Part shown: piece by piece, positions 18,131-26,132 of the stretch
How positions within the stretch are numbered: position 1 is the first letter of the stretch
Layout: each line of letters starts with the position of its first letter
Assembly (NCBI GenBank): GCA_048814795.1
Contig: CP184673.1
Location: 1,302,001 to 1,366,000, forward strand
Reading direction: 5' to 3'
Source of the DNA: Thermatribacter sp048814795
GTDB taxonomy: Bacteria; Atribacterota; Atribacteria; Atribacterales; Thermatribacteraceae
DNA: 64,000 nucleotides
Program-made: the position numbers and the translations under genes
The notes under the pieces: generated by a model
Databases searched by the model: none
Seen by the model: the letters and a program-made list of their open reading frames with translations, nothing else
Told to the model about the DNA's origin: nothing

Positions 18131-19024
18131 CTATATTTTTTGTGCTACCCGAAGGCGTGCACTCCGGGAGCAAGGATTTTCTTTGCGCTCTTCAGAGCTT
18201 GGCAAAAGAGGTTTTTTGGTGAGCACTGCCAGTTCTGGTGAGCTTTTAAAGAAGTTCTTTACTACCCTGTCTTCGATTGAATGATAGGCAATTACTACAA
18301 TTCTGCCTCCCTTTTTAAGGAAAGGTACGCTCTTTTGAAGAGCCTTCTCAAGATTTTCTATTTCTTGATTAATAAAAATTCGCAAGGCCATAAAGGTGCG
18401 GGTTGCTGGATGAATACGGTGTTTACCAGGGGGGTAAACTTTTCTGACCAGTTCAGCTAACTCTCGAGTGGTTTGTATGGGGCTTTTTTGACGTTGTCGA
18501 ACTATAGCTCGGGCAATGCGTTTGGCAAAACGCTCTTCTCCAAACGTGTAAATGATATTTTGTAGTTCCCTTTCAGGAATTTCCCTTAAAAGCTGATAGG
18601 CGGTCTTACCTGAGGAAGAGATATCCATTCGCATGTCTAAGGGACCATTGAGCTGGAAACTGAAACCCCTGTCGGGAGTCTTGATCTGGTGAAGAGATAC
18701 ACCCAGATCAAAAAGAATGCCCGAAATGTCAGTAACCCCAAGCTCTTTCAAAATTTGGTCCAGTTGTGAAAAGTTGCCTTTAACCAGAGTTATTCTTTCT
18801 TCAAAAGCAGCCAGCCTTTTACGAGCAAACTCTATGGCTTCTGAATCCTGGTCTATCCCGATGATTCGGGTTTTTGGAGAGGAACGCTTCAGGATTTCCA
18901 GAGTGTGCCCTCCTCCTCCCAAGGTGGCGTCTACAAATATTCCTTCTTTTTCTTTCAACAGGAAGCTGCAAACTTCCTGAACCATTACTGGTTTATGAAA
19001 GATTTTTTCCACAGAATTTTTCAT
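18131..19024 (-). CDS. rsmH: 16S rRNA (cytosine-1402-N4)-methyltransferase RsmH (MraW)
   Basis: A SAM-dependent methyltransferase acting on C1402 in the ribosomal P-site. The 297-aa protein carries the MraW signature: HKPVMVQE near the N-terminus, FVDATLGGGGHT as the SAM loop, DLGVSLHQ, RGFSFQ, HPATRTFMALRI and VIAYHSIEDR. The ATG overlaps the mraZ stop (ATGA). The mraZ-rsmH-ftsL-ftsI order is the classic start of dcw clusters. Confidence 0.97.
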   Translation of the reverse strand: MKNSVEKIFHKPVMVQEVCSFLLKEKEGIFVDATLGGGGHTLEILKRSSPKTRIIGIDQDSEAIEFARKRLAAFEERITLVKGNFSQLDQILKELGVTDISGILFDLGVSLHQIKTPDRGFSFQLNGPLDMRMDISSSGKTAYQLLREIPERELQNIIYTFGEERFAKRIARAIVRQRQKSPIQTTRELAELVRKVYPPGKHRIHPATRTFMALRIFINQEIENLEKALQKSVPFLKKGGRIVVIAYHSIEDRVVKNFFKSSPELAVLTKKPLLPSSEERKENPCSRSARLRVAQKI

Positions 19025-19455
19025 AGATTTGTTTCAAACATTATCTTTTCCGCGATGTCTCCAAACTTTTCTTCAACTTCCTTCATGTGTTCCTTCCAGT
19101 TTTGCTCGGACCAGATTTCAATTACTTTACCGGCTCCGGCTATAATTGCTTTTTTGTCAATTGCAGCATATTCTCTGAGATGTCGGGGAAGCAGGATCCT
19201 GCCCTGAGCATCAATTGATTCTTGAGAGGCATTAGCGAAAAAAAAGCGAGTGAATTCTCGAGCATCTCTCTTTGTAAAAGAGAGATTCGCCACTTTTTGA
19301 CACAAATTTTGCCAGGATTCTTCTGGATAAACAAGTATACATCTTTCCACTCCCTTGGTAAGATATGCTGTATCGTTTAATTCTTTCCGAAAGGTACTGG
19401 GAATGGTTATTCTACCTTTGGCATCTACTGAATACTCAAACTGACCAAGAAACAT
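19021..19455 (-). CDS. mraZ: Transcriptional regulator MraZ
   Basis: An AbrB-fold DNA-binding protein of 144 aa that forms ring-shaped oligomers and controls the dcw operon. Two SpoVT/AbrB-like halves each carry the DAKGRI/DAQGRI motif (SVDAKGRITIPS near residue 12 and SIDAQGRILLP near 85). An upstream ATG would add a 27-residue leader encoded by the operator repeat, so the start at 19455, beginning MFLGQFEYS as in the family, is preferred. First gene of the division cluster. Confidence 0.95.
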   Translation of the reverse strand: MFLGQFEYSVDAKGRITIPSTFRKELNDTAYLTKGVERCILVYPEESWQNLCQKVANLSFTKRDAREFTRFFFANASQESIDAQGRILLPRHLREYAAIDKKAIIAGAGKVIEIWSEQNWKEHMKEVEEKFGDIAEKIMFETNL

Positions 19456-19495
19456 TGTTTCCCACTTTCCCCCACAAAAAAACACAACACCCCAC
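19456..19495 (-). promoter_or_regulatory. Predicted MraZ operator: four 10-bp phased GTG-box units
   Basis: Reading the minus strand toward mraZ, the 40 bases before the ATG divide exactly into GTGGGGTGTT, GTGTTTTTTT, GTGGGGGAAA and GTGGGAAACA. Three of the four units hold TGGG at 10-bp phase; the second is degenerate. Known MraZ operators are TGGGN repeats spaced by 5 bases, the same 10-bp period. The array abuts the start codon, so binding would also mask the ribosome site. I see no convincing -10/-35 pair in the 80 bases upstream. Confidence 0.75.
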
Positions 19496-19577
19496 AAAAG
19501 GATAGAACAAGAAAGTAAAAAAGGGAAACAGAACAAAGGTTTGAGTTTTCAAGGGAACTGAAGGTTAATTTTCTTTT

Positions 19578-20306
19578 TTAGGAGGATTTTTTGCTAGTTA
19601 GAGCCTGGAGTAGGGATTCCCAGTCTCTTCTTTTGATTTCAAGGAGAGTGAAAGTGCGGCCAATTTCCGAGAGAGAATGAGCATCAGAGAATGAAACCAG
19701 CGAATACTTTTCGAGGTCGGTGCTTTTTCGAATAGTTTCTGCCTTTTCCCAGGTAGAGATTTCTACTGTTTCAATTTTCCATTTTTGAGGTATAAAGCCC
19801 AGGTTGGCAAGCACGCTGTAAGAAGCTCGGTCAATATGGGAAGGGATGACAAATCCCTGATATTTGCGAGCTAAGGTGATTAGTTCTTCTGCTGATAATT
19901 GAGTTGGATAAGTTAACAGGTATTCTTTTTTGGCTTTGATTCGGCCATCTTCATCGATTACCCACTCTTCCCCCCATATTTTTTCATCAATAGGGATTCG
20001 TAGAAGATTGGTCTCAATCTCTTTGTTAAAGGCGGTAAGGAGCTCTACGGTAGGGAAAAAACACAAAAAGTGTACCTCTTCTTTACTCTCTACCTCAATG
20101 CCCGGTATAACCCATAAATCGAAGCATTGTCCTAATTCTAAGGTGAGATTGACATTATCGCAGGCGTTGTGGTCGGTTATTGCAATAATGTCCAATTTTT
20201 TTTGTAGTGCTTCAAGAACTATGCAGTGAGGCAACATTTCTCTGTGTGCACATGGCGAAAGCACTGAATGAATGTGAAGGTCAGCCCTTAATAGAGCATT
20301 AGGCAT
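19578..20306 (-). CDS. PHP-domain metal-dependent phosphoesterase
   Basis: A 242-aa PHP-fold protein. Metal-ligand motifs are in order: DLHIHS near residue 9, the ITDHN motif at about 42, a conserved glutamate in IPGIEVE, SHID near 158 and FSDAH near 208. Such stand-alone proteins cleave phosphomonoesters or nucleotide-type signals, but the substrate here is unknown. It overlaps the preceding DRTGG gene, so it is the last gene of the hydrogenase-linked signalling cassette. 122 bp separate it from mraZ. Confidence 0.85.
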   Translation of the reverse strand: MPNALLRADLHIHSVLSPCAHREMLPHCIVLEALQKKLDIIAITDHNACDNVNLTLELGQCFDLWVIPGIEVESKEEVHFLCFFPTVELLTAFNKEIETNLLRIPIDEKIWGEEWVIDEDGRIKAKKEYLLTYPTQLSAEELITLARKYQGFVIPSHIDRASYSVLANLGFIPQKWKIETVEISTWEKAETIRKSTDLEKYSLVSFSDAHSLSEIGRTFTLLEIKRRDWESLLQALTSKKSS

Positions 20307-20652
20307 TACGCTTTAGACCTGGTAAACCCAGTCGAGAGAGAATGGCAACTGCCTGGTAAGTAGTAAGGGGAGTTTTGAGGATGGTAATACTTTCTTTTTC
20401 GGCACGCTGTGAAGTTTGTTCATCAACTTCCTGTGAGTTGGTCACTACAATACAGGGAATACCAACCAATTTTGCTACCGCGACAACGTTAGGATGAGAT
20501 TGAATGGTTACCCATACAGAATTTTCTCTGGCATTGGCTATGACATCGCTTAGTAAGTCTCCTGCATAACCTCCTGATATTTCCTGATTTTCAAGATTAC
20601 CTCTGGCAATGATTTGAGCCTGAAGAGGTTCAACAATCTCAATTATTTTCAA
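20299..20652 (-). CDS. DRTGG-domain protein (first of two)
   Basis: A 117-aa single-domain protein of the DRTGG type, defined by the glycine-rich GGYAGDLLSDV segment and a TIQSHPNVVAVAKL stretch. The domain occurs beside CBS domains and in phosphotransacetylase-type proteins and is presumed a ligand-binding module. TTG start overlapping the hydrogenase stop as TTGA, with a strong GGAGGAAG site. It is paralogous to the gene at 22422-22811, and the two flank the ATPase and hydrogenase genes. Function unknown. Confidence 0.8.
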   Translation of the reverse strand: MKIIEIVEPLQAQIIARGNLENQEISGGYAGDLLSDVIANARENSVWVTIQSHPNVVAVAKLVGIPCIVVTNSQEVDEQTSQRAEKESITILKTPLTTYQAVAILSRLGLPGLKRNA

Positions 20653-21980
20653 CTCGATCTTCCTCCTTTTTCAGCCATGGTTTGAGGAACCTTGCTTGCT
20701 AATTCCTGGATTTCTCTGGCTTTCTCGAGTAGTTGTTCCCTTAAAAGGAAAGGACAGTCGATTTCCAGAGCTTTGCCAAGTACTATATCTTCGGCGAGAG
20801 CCCTGCAGGTTGGCGAACCACATGCTCCGCAATCAAGCCCAGGTAGTTTTTCGACCAGCTTTTCAATTGTTTGATACTTTTGCATGGCTTTTCTAAAATC
20901 CTTATCAAGTTTTAATACTTCTTTGGCCTGATATGGGGTGCTTCTTGACAGGATGCTTTCTTGCTGCCACTTCACAAGCGAATCCCTGTCTATAGGTTTA
21001 TAATTACTGTATTTTTTAATTAAATGATTTACACTTACTTTGGCTATGAAGGGATTGCGAACAGCCAGAACTCCTCCGATGCATCCTCCGATACAGGCCT
21101 GGGCTTCGCAATAAACTACTCTTGAGAGCTCTCCCATTTCTATCTTTTCCAGGACCGAGATGACGTTGTGGATCCCATCTACTGCCATGAATTCCCCTTC
21201 TCCGAGGGATTCCTGCTCGCCACCCGAACGTGCCCATCCTATGCCTTTCCAGCTGGCTACCTGGAGTGAGGTAGCAGGTTTTGCTTCTTCAAGCTTGTTA
21301 ACAAGTTGAGAATAAACCTCTGAAATAGATATAGCTCCATCGATTCGCGAAAGGCCTTCATTGCTTTGTCTCACTTCAGTAACCTTGGCGGGACAGGGGG
21401 TAATGAAAAAGACACCTATCTCTTCAGGCTTAAAGCCTTTTTTAAGGGCTTCCAGACGAGCGATTTTGGCTGCTAACCCCAGAGGCGAATCCATTGGTAG
21501 CAGGTTTTCAATTAGTGAGGGAAATTTTACTTCAATAAGTCTTACCACGGCAGGACAGGCTGAAGAGATTACTGGTTTTGGAATATCTTTTCTGGATAAA
21601 TATTCAATTGTAGCTTCGGCGAGTATTTCAGCTCCTCTGGCGACTTCGAACACGCTGGAGAAACCAAGCATCAATAGTCCTCCAAGTATTTTTTCTAAGG
21701 AGGTGTCCACCCTGAACTGAGCATAAAAAGAAGGAGCTGGCAGTGCTACCGAGTACTTAAATTTTCGAATGGTTTCAAGAGGATCGCTTTGAGCATATTT
21801 AGCGTGATTGGGGCAAGTTCTGATACATTCACCACAATCTATGCAGCGTTCTTCGTCGATGCGCGCCTTTCCCTCCCTTACTCTTATTGCTTCAGTGGGG
21901 CAGCGTCTTATACAATGGGTGCACCCCTTACATTTTTCTTCGTCCAGACGCACCGAGTGAAATAAAGTTTTAAGTTCCAT
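20649..21980 (-). CDS. Sensory-type [FeFe]-hydrogenase-like protein (HydS/group D-like)
   Basis: A 443-aa iron-sulfur protein. Residues 17-27 and 46-56 form two 4Fe-4S ferredoxin motifs. The hydrogenase domain keeps all four presumed H-cluster cysteines: C142 in SSACP, C196 in TPCPAK, and C296 and C300 in CIGGC. Position 141 is Ala, where catalytic enzymes have the proton-transfer Cys. A C-terminal Fe-S fold has C384, C387, C392 and C409. No PAS or kinase domain is fused. The Ala substitution and the neighbouring ATPase, DRTGG and PHP genes suggest a redox or H2 sensor, not a bulk hydrogenase. HydEFG maturases are not in this window. Confidence 0.85.
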   Translation of the reverse strand: MELKTLFHSVRLDEEKCKGCTHCIRRCPTEAIRVREGKARIDEERCIDCGECIRTCPNHAKYAQSDPLETIRKFKYSVALPAPSFYAQFRVDTSLEKILGGLLMLGFSSVFEVARGAEILAEATIEYLSRKDIPKPVISSACPAVVRLIEVKFPSLIENLLPMDSPLGLAAKIARLEALKKGFKPEEIGVFFITPCPAKVTEVRQSNEGLSRIDGAISISEVYSQLVNKLEEAKPATSLQVASWKGIGWARSGGEQESLGEGEFMAVDGIHNVISVLEKIEMGELSRVVYCEAQACIGGCIGGVLAVRNPFIAKVSVNHLIKKYSNYKPIDRDSLVKWQQESILSRSTPYQAKEVLKLDKDFRKAMQKYQTIEKLVEKLPGLDCGACGSPTCRALAEDIVLGKALEIDCPFLLREQLLEKAREIQELASKVPQTMAEKGGRSS

Positions 21981-21988
21981 ATGCTCAC

Positions 21989-22450
21989 CTAAGTTTTGTT
22001 TTCAAGGAAAAAGTCCATGATCACTTTAGTTCCTTTTCCGACTTGAGTTTCAATGTTAAGTTGGTCCGAGCACTTTTTCATGTTGGACAATCCGTAACCA
22101 GCTCCAAATCCCATTTCTCTTATATGAGGTGGGGCTGTCGAGTAGCCTTCCTGAAAGGCTAACTCCAGATCGGGTATGCCTGGCCCTTCATCATCCACCA
22201 CAATATGTACACGGTCGGGATATATATCTACGGAGAAAACACCTCGATAAGCATGAATCACCACATTCATTTCTGCTTCGTAGGCAGCGATGACCACTCT
22301 TCTTGTAAAATCAGCTGGGAAACCGGTTTGCTGAAGTATTTTTTTTATCTCACTGGAGATATCTCCTGCGCTTTGAAAATCACCGCCCTTTATGTTTCTC
22401 TGTAGAGAAAGGAGCGGTTCGCTATTTGTCTGCTTCATCGGATGTACCAC
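21989..22450 (-). CDS. Anti-sigma-factor-type ATPase (RsbW/SpoIIAB-like HATPase)
   Basis: A 153-aa GHKL ATPase domain protein. The N box is AAYEAEMNVVIHA (residues about 72-84), the G1 box is DDEGPGIPD and the G2 box is GFGAGYGLSNMKK. No histidine phosphoacceptor domain is present, so it resembles serine/anti-sigma kinases. A GTG start is used here; an ATG 12 bases in (22438) is equally possible because neither has a clear ribosome site. In the cassette it sits between a DRTGG gene and the hydrogenase, a candidate output partner. Confidence 0.85.
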   Translation of the reverse strand: MVHPMKQTNSEPLLSLQRNIKGGDFQSAGDISSEIKKILQQTGFPADFTRRVVIAAYEAEMNVVIHAYRGVFSVDIYPDRVHIVVDDEGPGIPDLELAFQEGYSTAPPHIREMGFGAGYGLSNMKKCSDQLNIETQVGKGTKVIMDFFLENKT

Positions 22451-22811
22451 AGGTGGTGGAATTTACTTCACTGCAACCTTTGAGACCCTTCATGTAAAGT
22501 TTTCCGCAAGCCTCGTACATTGGTAATTTGGTTGCTAAAAGGGGTATTTTTTTGATGTTAGCGAGCTCTATAGTTGCAGAGTCGGGTTTTTTGCCGCGCA
22601 CAAATATTATTCCCACCAGATCGCTCATCTCTGCAGTGCGAATCACCTGGGTGTTGGTTAAGCCAGTAAGCAATACCGATCGCTCTTTTGTAAAGGCCAG
22701 CACATCGCTGAGCAAATCACTACCACATGCTGAAGAGGGTTCCTGATCTAAGAACTCTTCCCCTGCGAGAACTTCAGCATCAAGGATTTCTTTAATTTCT
22801 CTTAGAGTCAT
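22422..22811 (-). CDS. DRTGG-domain protein (second of two)
   Basis: A 129-aa DRTGG-type protein (CGSDLLSDVLAF, LTGLTNTQVIRTAE), sharing the GxDLLSDVLA core with the gene at 20299-20652. It carries a short Cys-containing C-terminal tail (KGCSEV, TTCGTS) absent from the paralogue. The ATG at 22811 has a strong AAGGAG upstream; a longer ORF starting at 22838 would overlap the SPOR gene and is not preferred. The Cys residues could bind a metal or sense redox, which is a guess. Confidence 0.78.
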   Translation of the reverse strand: MTLREIKEILDAEVLAGEEFLDQEPSSACGSDLLSDVLAFTKERSVLLTGLTNTQVIRTAEMSDLVGIIFVRGKKPDSATIELANIKKIPLLATKLPMYEACGKLYMKGLKGCSEVNSTTCGTSDEADK

Positions 22812-22824
22812 AGTTAATCTCTCC

Positions 22825-23451
22825 TTATTTACTGGCAAATGCTTCTATGCCCTGGCTAGCAAGCTTGGTGACTGCTTGTTTAGCTTCTTCGAAAGTAGCA
22901 AAACCGTATATCCTGACTTTGTAAACATTATTACTTTTTTCTATAGAAGCTGTAAAGCCAAGCTCCTTTAACAGAGAGAGCATTTTTTTTGCATTTTCAA
23001 TTTTGGAAAAAGCCCCGGCCTGAACGTAATAACTTTCTTTTTGAGAAATGGGGTTTGGTGGTGTTTGTTGAGCTTCTGGTGTTAGAGTTTTTGAAGTGGG
23101 GGGTTCCGTGGAAACCTTCGGAGTATCTCGGTTTTCTGCTTGAGGGACTGCAGCTTTGTTCTGAAAATTCTGTTCATTTTGGGTTGTTTGCAATGGGGGC
23201 ACTTCTTGCGGAAGTGATGCTTCAATACTTTTCTGAATTTCCTGGGTTTTTTGCCCGATGTTTTTGGGAACTAAGGTGCTATCAGGAGTACTTTCTGTGC
23301 TTTCCTTTATCCAGTTTCCGGTTATCATAGAAGTATAGGTTTCGAGATCTCCGCGCGCCGCAAAGAAAGCAAAAACCACTATCACTAATCCGCCCGCCAA
23401 AATAACGATGGTTTCAATAGGATCTTTTCTTCTAAAAGGAGAAATTATCAC
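22825..23451 (-). CDS. SPOR-domain membrane protein
   Basis: A 208-aa bitopic protein with a short cytoplasmic end, one membrane helix (about 15-32), a Pro/Thr/Gln-rich linker (about 45-135) and a C-terminal SPOR domain (YYVQAGAF at about 139 to the end). SPOR domains bind denuded septal glycans, so a division or wall role is likely. GTG start overlapping the valS stop. It sits between valS and the signalling cassette, upstream of the dcw cluster. Confidence 0.88.
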   Translation of the reverse strand: MIISPFRRKDPIETIVILAGGLVIVVFAFFAARGDLETYTSMITGNWIKESTESTPDSTLVPKNIGQKTQEIQKSIEASLPQEVPPLQTTQNEQNFQNKAAVPQAENRDTPKVSTEPPTSKTLTPEAQQTPPNPISQKESYYVQAGAFSKIENAKKMLSLLKELGFTASIEKSNNVYKVRIYGFATFEEAKQAVTKLASQGIEAFASK

Positions 23452-26117
23452 CTTGCTATAGCCTCTTTTAACCGAACAAGCTTGGCTTTTTCGCTGCTCA
23501 ACTCAGAAAATCTCTGTTTTTCTTTTTGCACGGTTTCTTTAGGAGCTCGGTTCAGGAAGTTGGGATTGTTGATTCTTCTGGAAACCCTTTCCAGCTCTTC
23601 GTCAATTTTCTGAATTTTTTTCTCAAGGCGTTGCAATTCTCTTCCAATATCAATGGTCCCTTCCACATTAAGATATATTTCTGCTCCTTTGGTGCTGGAT
23701 ACTGCAAAACCTTCTGGCCTTTTCAGGCCAATACCAATTTCTTTGATAACACACTTGGTCAGTGTTTCTATGTAATCTTTGTGTTCTTTAAGCTCCTCAA
23801 TAGGGGGATTTGCGTCGGTAAAGTTAATGATTACTTCGCTTTTCTGAGTGAGTGGTATACGTAGCTCGGCTTTAAGAAAGCGTATTTCGCGGATGACTTC
23901 TTGAAAAAGGCTAATAATTTCATCTGCCCGCGGGTCGATTTTTTCCGGCGAGTTTTGGGGCCAGGAGGTTATCATTATGCTTTCTGCCTCGTTGATGGGA
24001 AGACTTTGCCATATCTCTTCAGTTATGTAAGGTGCGATAGGATGAAGTAACTTAAGTATTTGAGACAGAATTTTGACCAGCAATTGCTGGGTTTTTCTTC
24101 TTTTTTGAGGTTCTCCTCCGTAGAGGTCCTTTTTACACCACTCTATATACCAGTCGCAGAACTCTCCCCAGACAAATTCGTATATCAGGTTGGTGTATTC
24201 TCCAAAGTTGAACCTGTCGAGCTCATCGGTTGCTTTTACTATGGTTTGTTGTAGGCGGGAGAGAATCCAGCGGTCTTTGAGGTCCAGAAGGGAAGCAGAA
24301 ACTGGTTCTTCAACGTCTGAGGGGTTTAACTCCTCTGTATTCATGAGAACGAACCGAGAGGCATTCCAGAGTTTGTTCATGAAGTTTCTCGATGCTTCAA
24401 TCCTTTCCATAGAGAGGTTGATGTCCCTTCCCTGAACTGTCAACCAGGCGAGGGCAAAACGCAGGGAGTCTACGCCGTATTTTTGGGTTATTTCCAGGGG
24501 GTCTATGGCATTGCCTGCAGATTTACTCATTTTTCTTCCCTGAGCGTCTCTTATCAGGGGAGTTATGTAAACTTTGCGGAAAGGCACTTCACCAGTGAAC
24601 TTGAGGCCCATCATTATCATTCGGGCTACCCAGAAGAATATGATGTCGAAACCAGTTACCAACACAGAGGTAGGATAAAATATTTCTAACTCCTTGGTTT
24701 TTTGGGGCCAACCTAAGGTCGAGAAAGGCCACAGTGCGGAGCTAAACCAGGTATCAAGAACGTCCTCTTCTTGGTTTACTTTCCCTCCACATTTGGGACA
24801 TTGTTGGGGTTGGTCGCGGTGGGCGAATACAAAATTGCAGTGTTCGCAGGTGAAAATCGGAATCTGGTGACCCCACCAAATTTGCCTGGAGATACACCAA
24901 TCTTTTATGTTGTACATCCACTCAAAATAGACTTTTTCCCAGTTTTCAGGTATGAATTCTATTTGCTTTTCGGCAACTGCCTTAATGGCTGGTTTAGCCA
25001 GTTCTTTCATCCTGACAAACCATTGTTTTGAGATCAGGGGTTCTACTACCGTTGAACAGCGGTAACATCTGCCTACTGCATGGGTGTAATCTTCTACTTT
25101 TTCAAGATATCCCATTTGGGAAAGCCTGGCTAATATTTTTTCGCGGCATTCCTCACGGGATAAGCCAGCAAATTCACCTGCTTCTTTAGTCATTCTGGCC
25201 TTTTGGTCGATTACCTTTACTATAGGTAGGTTGTGTTTCTTGCCCAATTCAAAGTCATTGAAGTCGTGTGCTGGAGTTACTTTGAGCACCCCGGTACCGA
25301 ATTCAGGATCCACATAGGGATCACCAACAATCGGAAGTTCTCGTTCCACTATGGGAAGTATAACCGTTTTTCCTATAAAGGCTTTATAGCGTTCATCTCC
25401 AGGATTAACAGCTACGGCTACGTCGCCCAACATGGTTTCCGGACGAGTGGTGGCAATGGTCAGAAAGTTTTCTGGATCGTCTTTGAAATAGTATCTGATG
25501 TAGTAGAGTTTCCCTTTTTGTTCTTGGAAATCCACTTCTATATCAGCAAGTGCAGTTTCGCAGCGAGGACACCAGTTGACAATGTATTCGCCCTGATAAA
25601 TAAACCCTTCTTCAAAAAGACGGACAAAAACTTCCCTGACTGCTCTGGAAAGTCCTTCATCCATGGTAAATCTTTCCCTGGTCCAGTCGCAAGAAGCTCC
25701 CATGCGCTTTAGCTGATTTTTGATTCTTTTATGGTAAATATCCTTCCATTGCCATACTCTTTCTAAAAATTTTTCTCTCCCCAGATCATGGCGACTCAAG
25801 CCTTCTTTGGCAAGTTCCCTTTCTACCACGTTTTGGGTGGCGATGCCTGCATGGTCTGTACCTGGAACCCAGAGAACATTAAATCCCTGCATTCTCTTGA
25901 AGCGCACCAGGATATCCTGGAGAGTGAGGTTAAGTGCATGTCCCATATGCAAAAAGCCGGTTACGTTAGGGGGAGGTATGACCATAGAAAAAGGAGGATT
26001 GGAGCTTTCTAAATCAGGAGTGAAAAAGCCACTTTCCTCCCAAAAATTGTAGAGCTTTTCCTCTATTTCTAAAGGATTGAAAGTAGGGGGGATAGTTTTG
26101 CTTTTTTTGACACTCAT
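23448..26117 (-). CDS. valS: Valyl-tRNA synthetase
   Basis: A class I aminoacyl-tRNA synthetase, 889 aa, charging tRNA-Val. The HIGH motif appears as HMGH in PPPNVTGFLHMGH (about residue 50), the KMSKS loop as GRKMSKSAGN, the CP1 editing domain includes ATTRPETMLGDVAVAV, and a cysteine pair region (CEHCNF and CPKCG) forms a zinc site. A C-terminal coiled coil (about residues 820-885) is present. ATG with GAGGAG upstream. It follows clpX by 15 bp. Confidence 0.98.
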   Translation of the reverse strand: MSVKKSKTIPPTFNPLEIEEKLYNFWEESGFFTPDLESSNPPFSMVIPPPNVTGFLHMGHALNLTLQDILVRFKRMQGFNVLWVPGTDHAGIATQNVVERELAKEGLSRHDLGREKFLERVWQWKDIYHKRIKNQLKRMGASCDWTRERFTMDEGLSRAVREVFVRLFEEGFIYQGEYIVNWCPRCETALADIEVDFQEQKGKLYYIRYYFKDDPENFLTIATTRPETMLGDVAVAVNPGDERYKAFIGKTVILPIVERELPIVGDPYVDPEFGTGVLKVTPAHDFNDFELGKKHNLPIVKVIDQKARMTKEAGEFAGLSREECREKILARLSQMGYLEKVEDYTHAVGRCYRCSTVVEPLISKQWFVRMKELAKPAIKAVAEKQIEFIPENWEKVYFEWMYNIKDWCISRQIWWGHQIPIFTCEHCNFVFAHRDQPQQCPKCGGKVNQEEDVLDTWFSSALWPFSTLGWPQKTKELEIFYPTSVLVTGFDIIFFWVARMIMMGLKFTGEVPFRKVYITPLIRDAQGRKMSKSAGNAIDPLEITQKYGVDSLRFALAWLTVQGRDINLSMERIEASRNFMNKLWNASRFVLMNTEELNPSDVEEPVSASLLDLKDRWILSRLQQTIVKATDELDRFNFGEYTNLIYEFVWGEFCDWYIEWCKKDLYGGEPQKRRKTQQLLVKILSQILKLLHPIAPYITEEIWQSLPINEAESIMITSWPQNSPEKIDPRADEIISLFQEVIREIRFLKAELRIPLTQKSEVIINFTDANPPIEELKEHKDYIETLTKCVIKEIGIGLKRPEGFAVSSTKGAEIYLNVEGTIDIGRELQRLEKKIQKIDEELERVSRRINNPNFLNRAPKETVQKEKQRFSELSSEKAKLVRLKEAIAR

Positions 26118-26132
26118 GTTACTCTCCTCTTC

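Noticed and set aside
19496..19577. A sigma-70 promoter for mraZ
   Set aside because: TTGAAA and TTGTTC hexamers occur, but no -10 lies at suitable spacing, so I do not call it.
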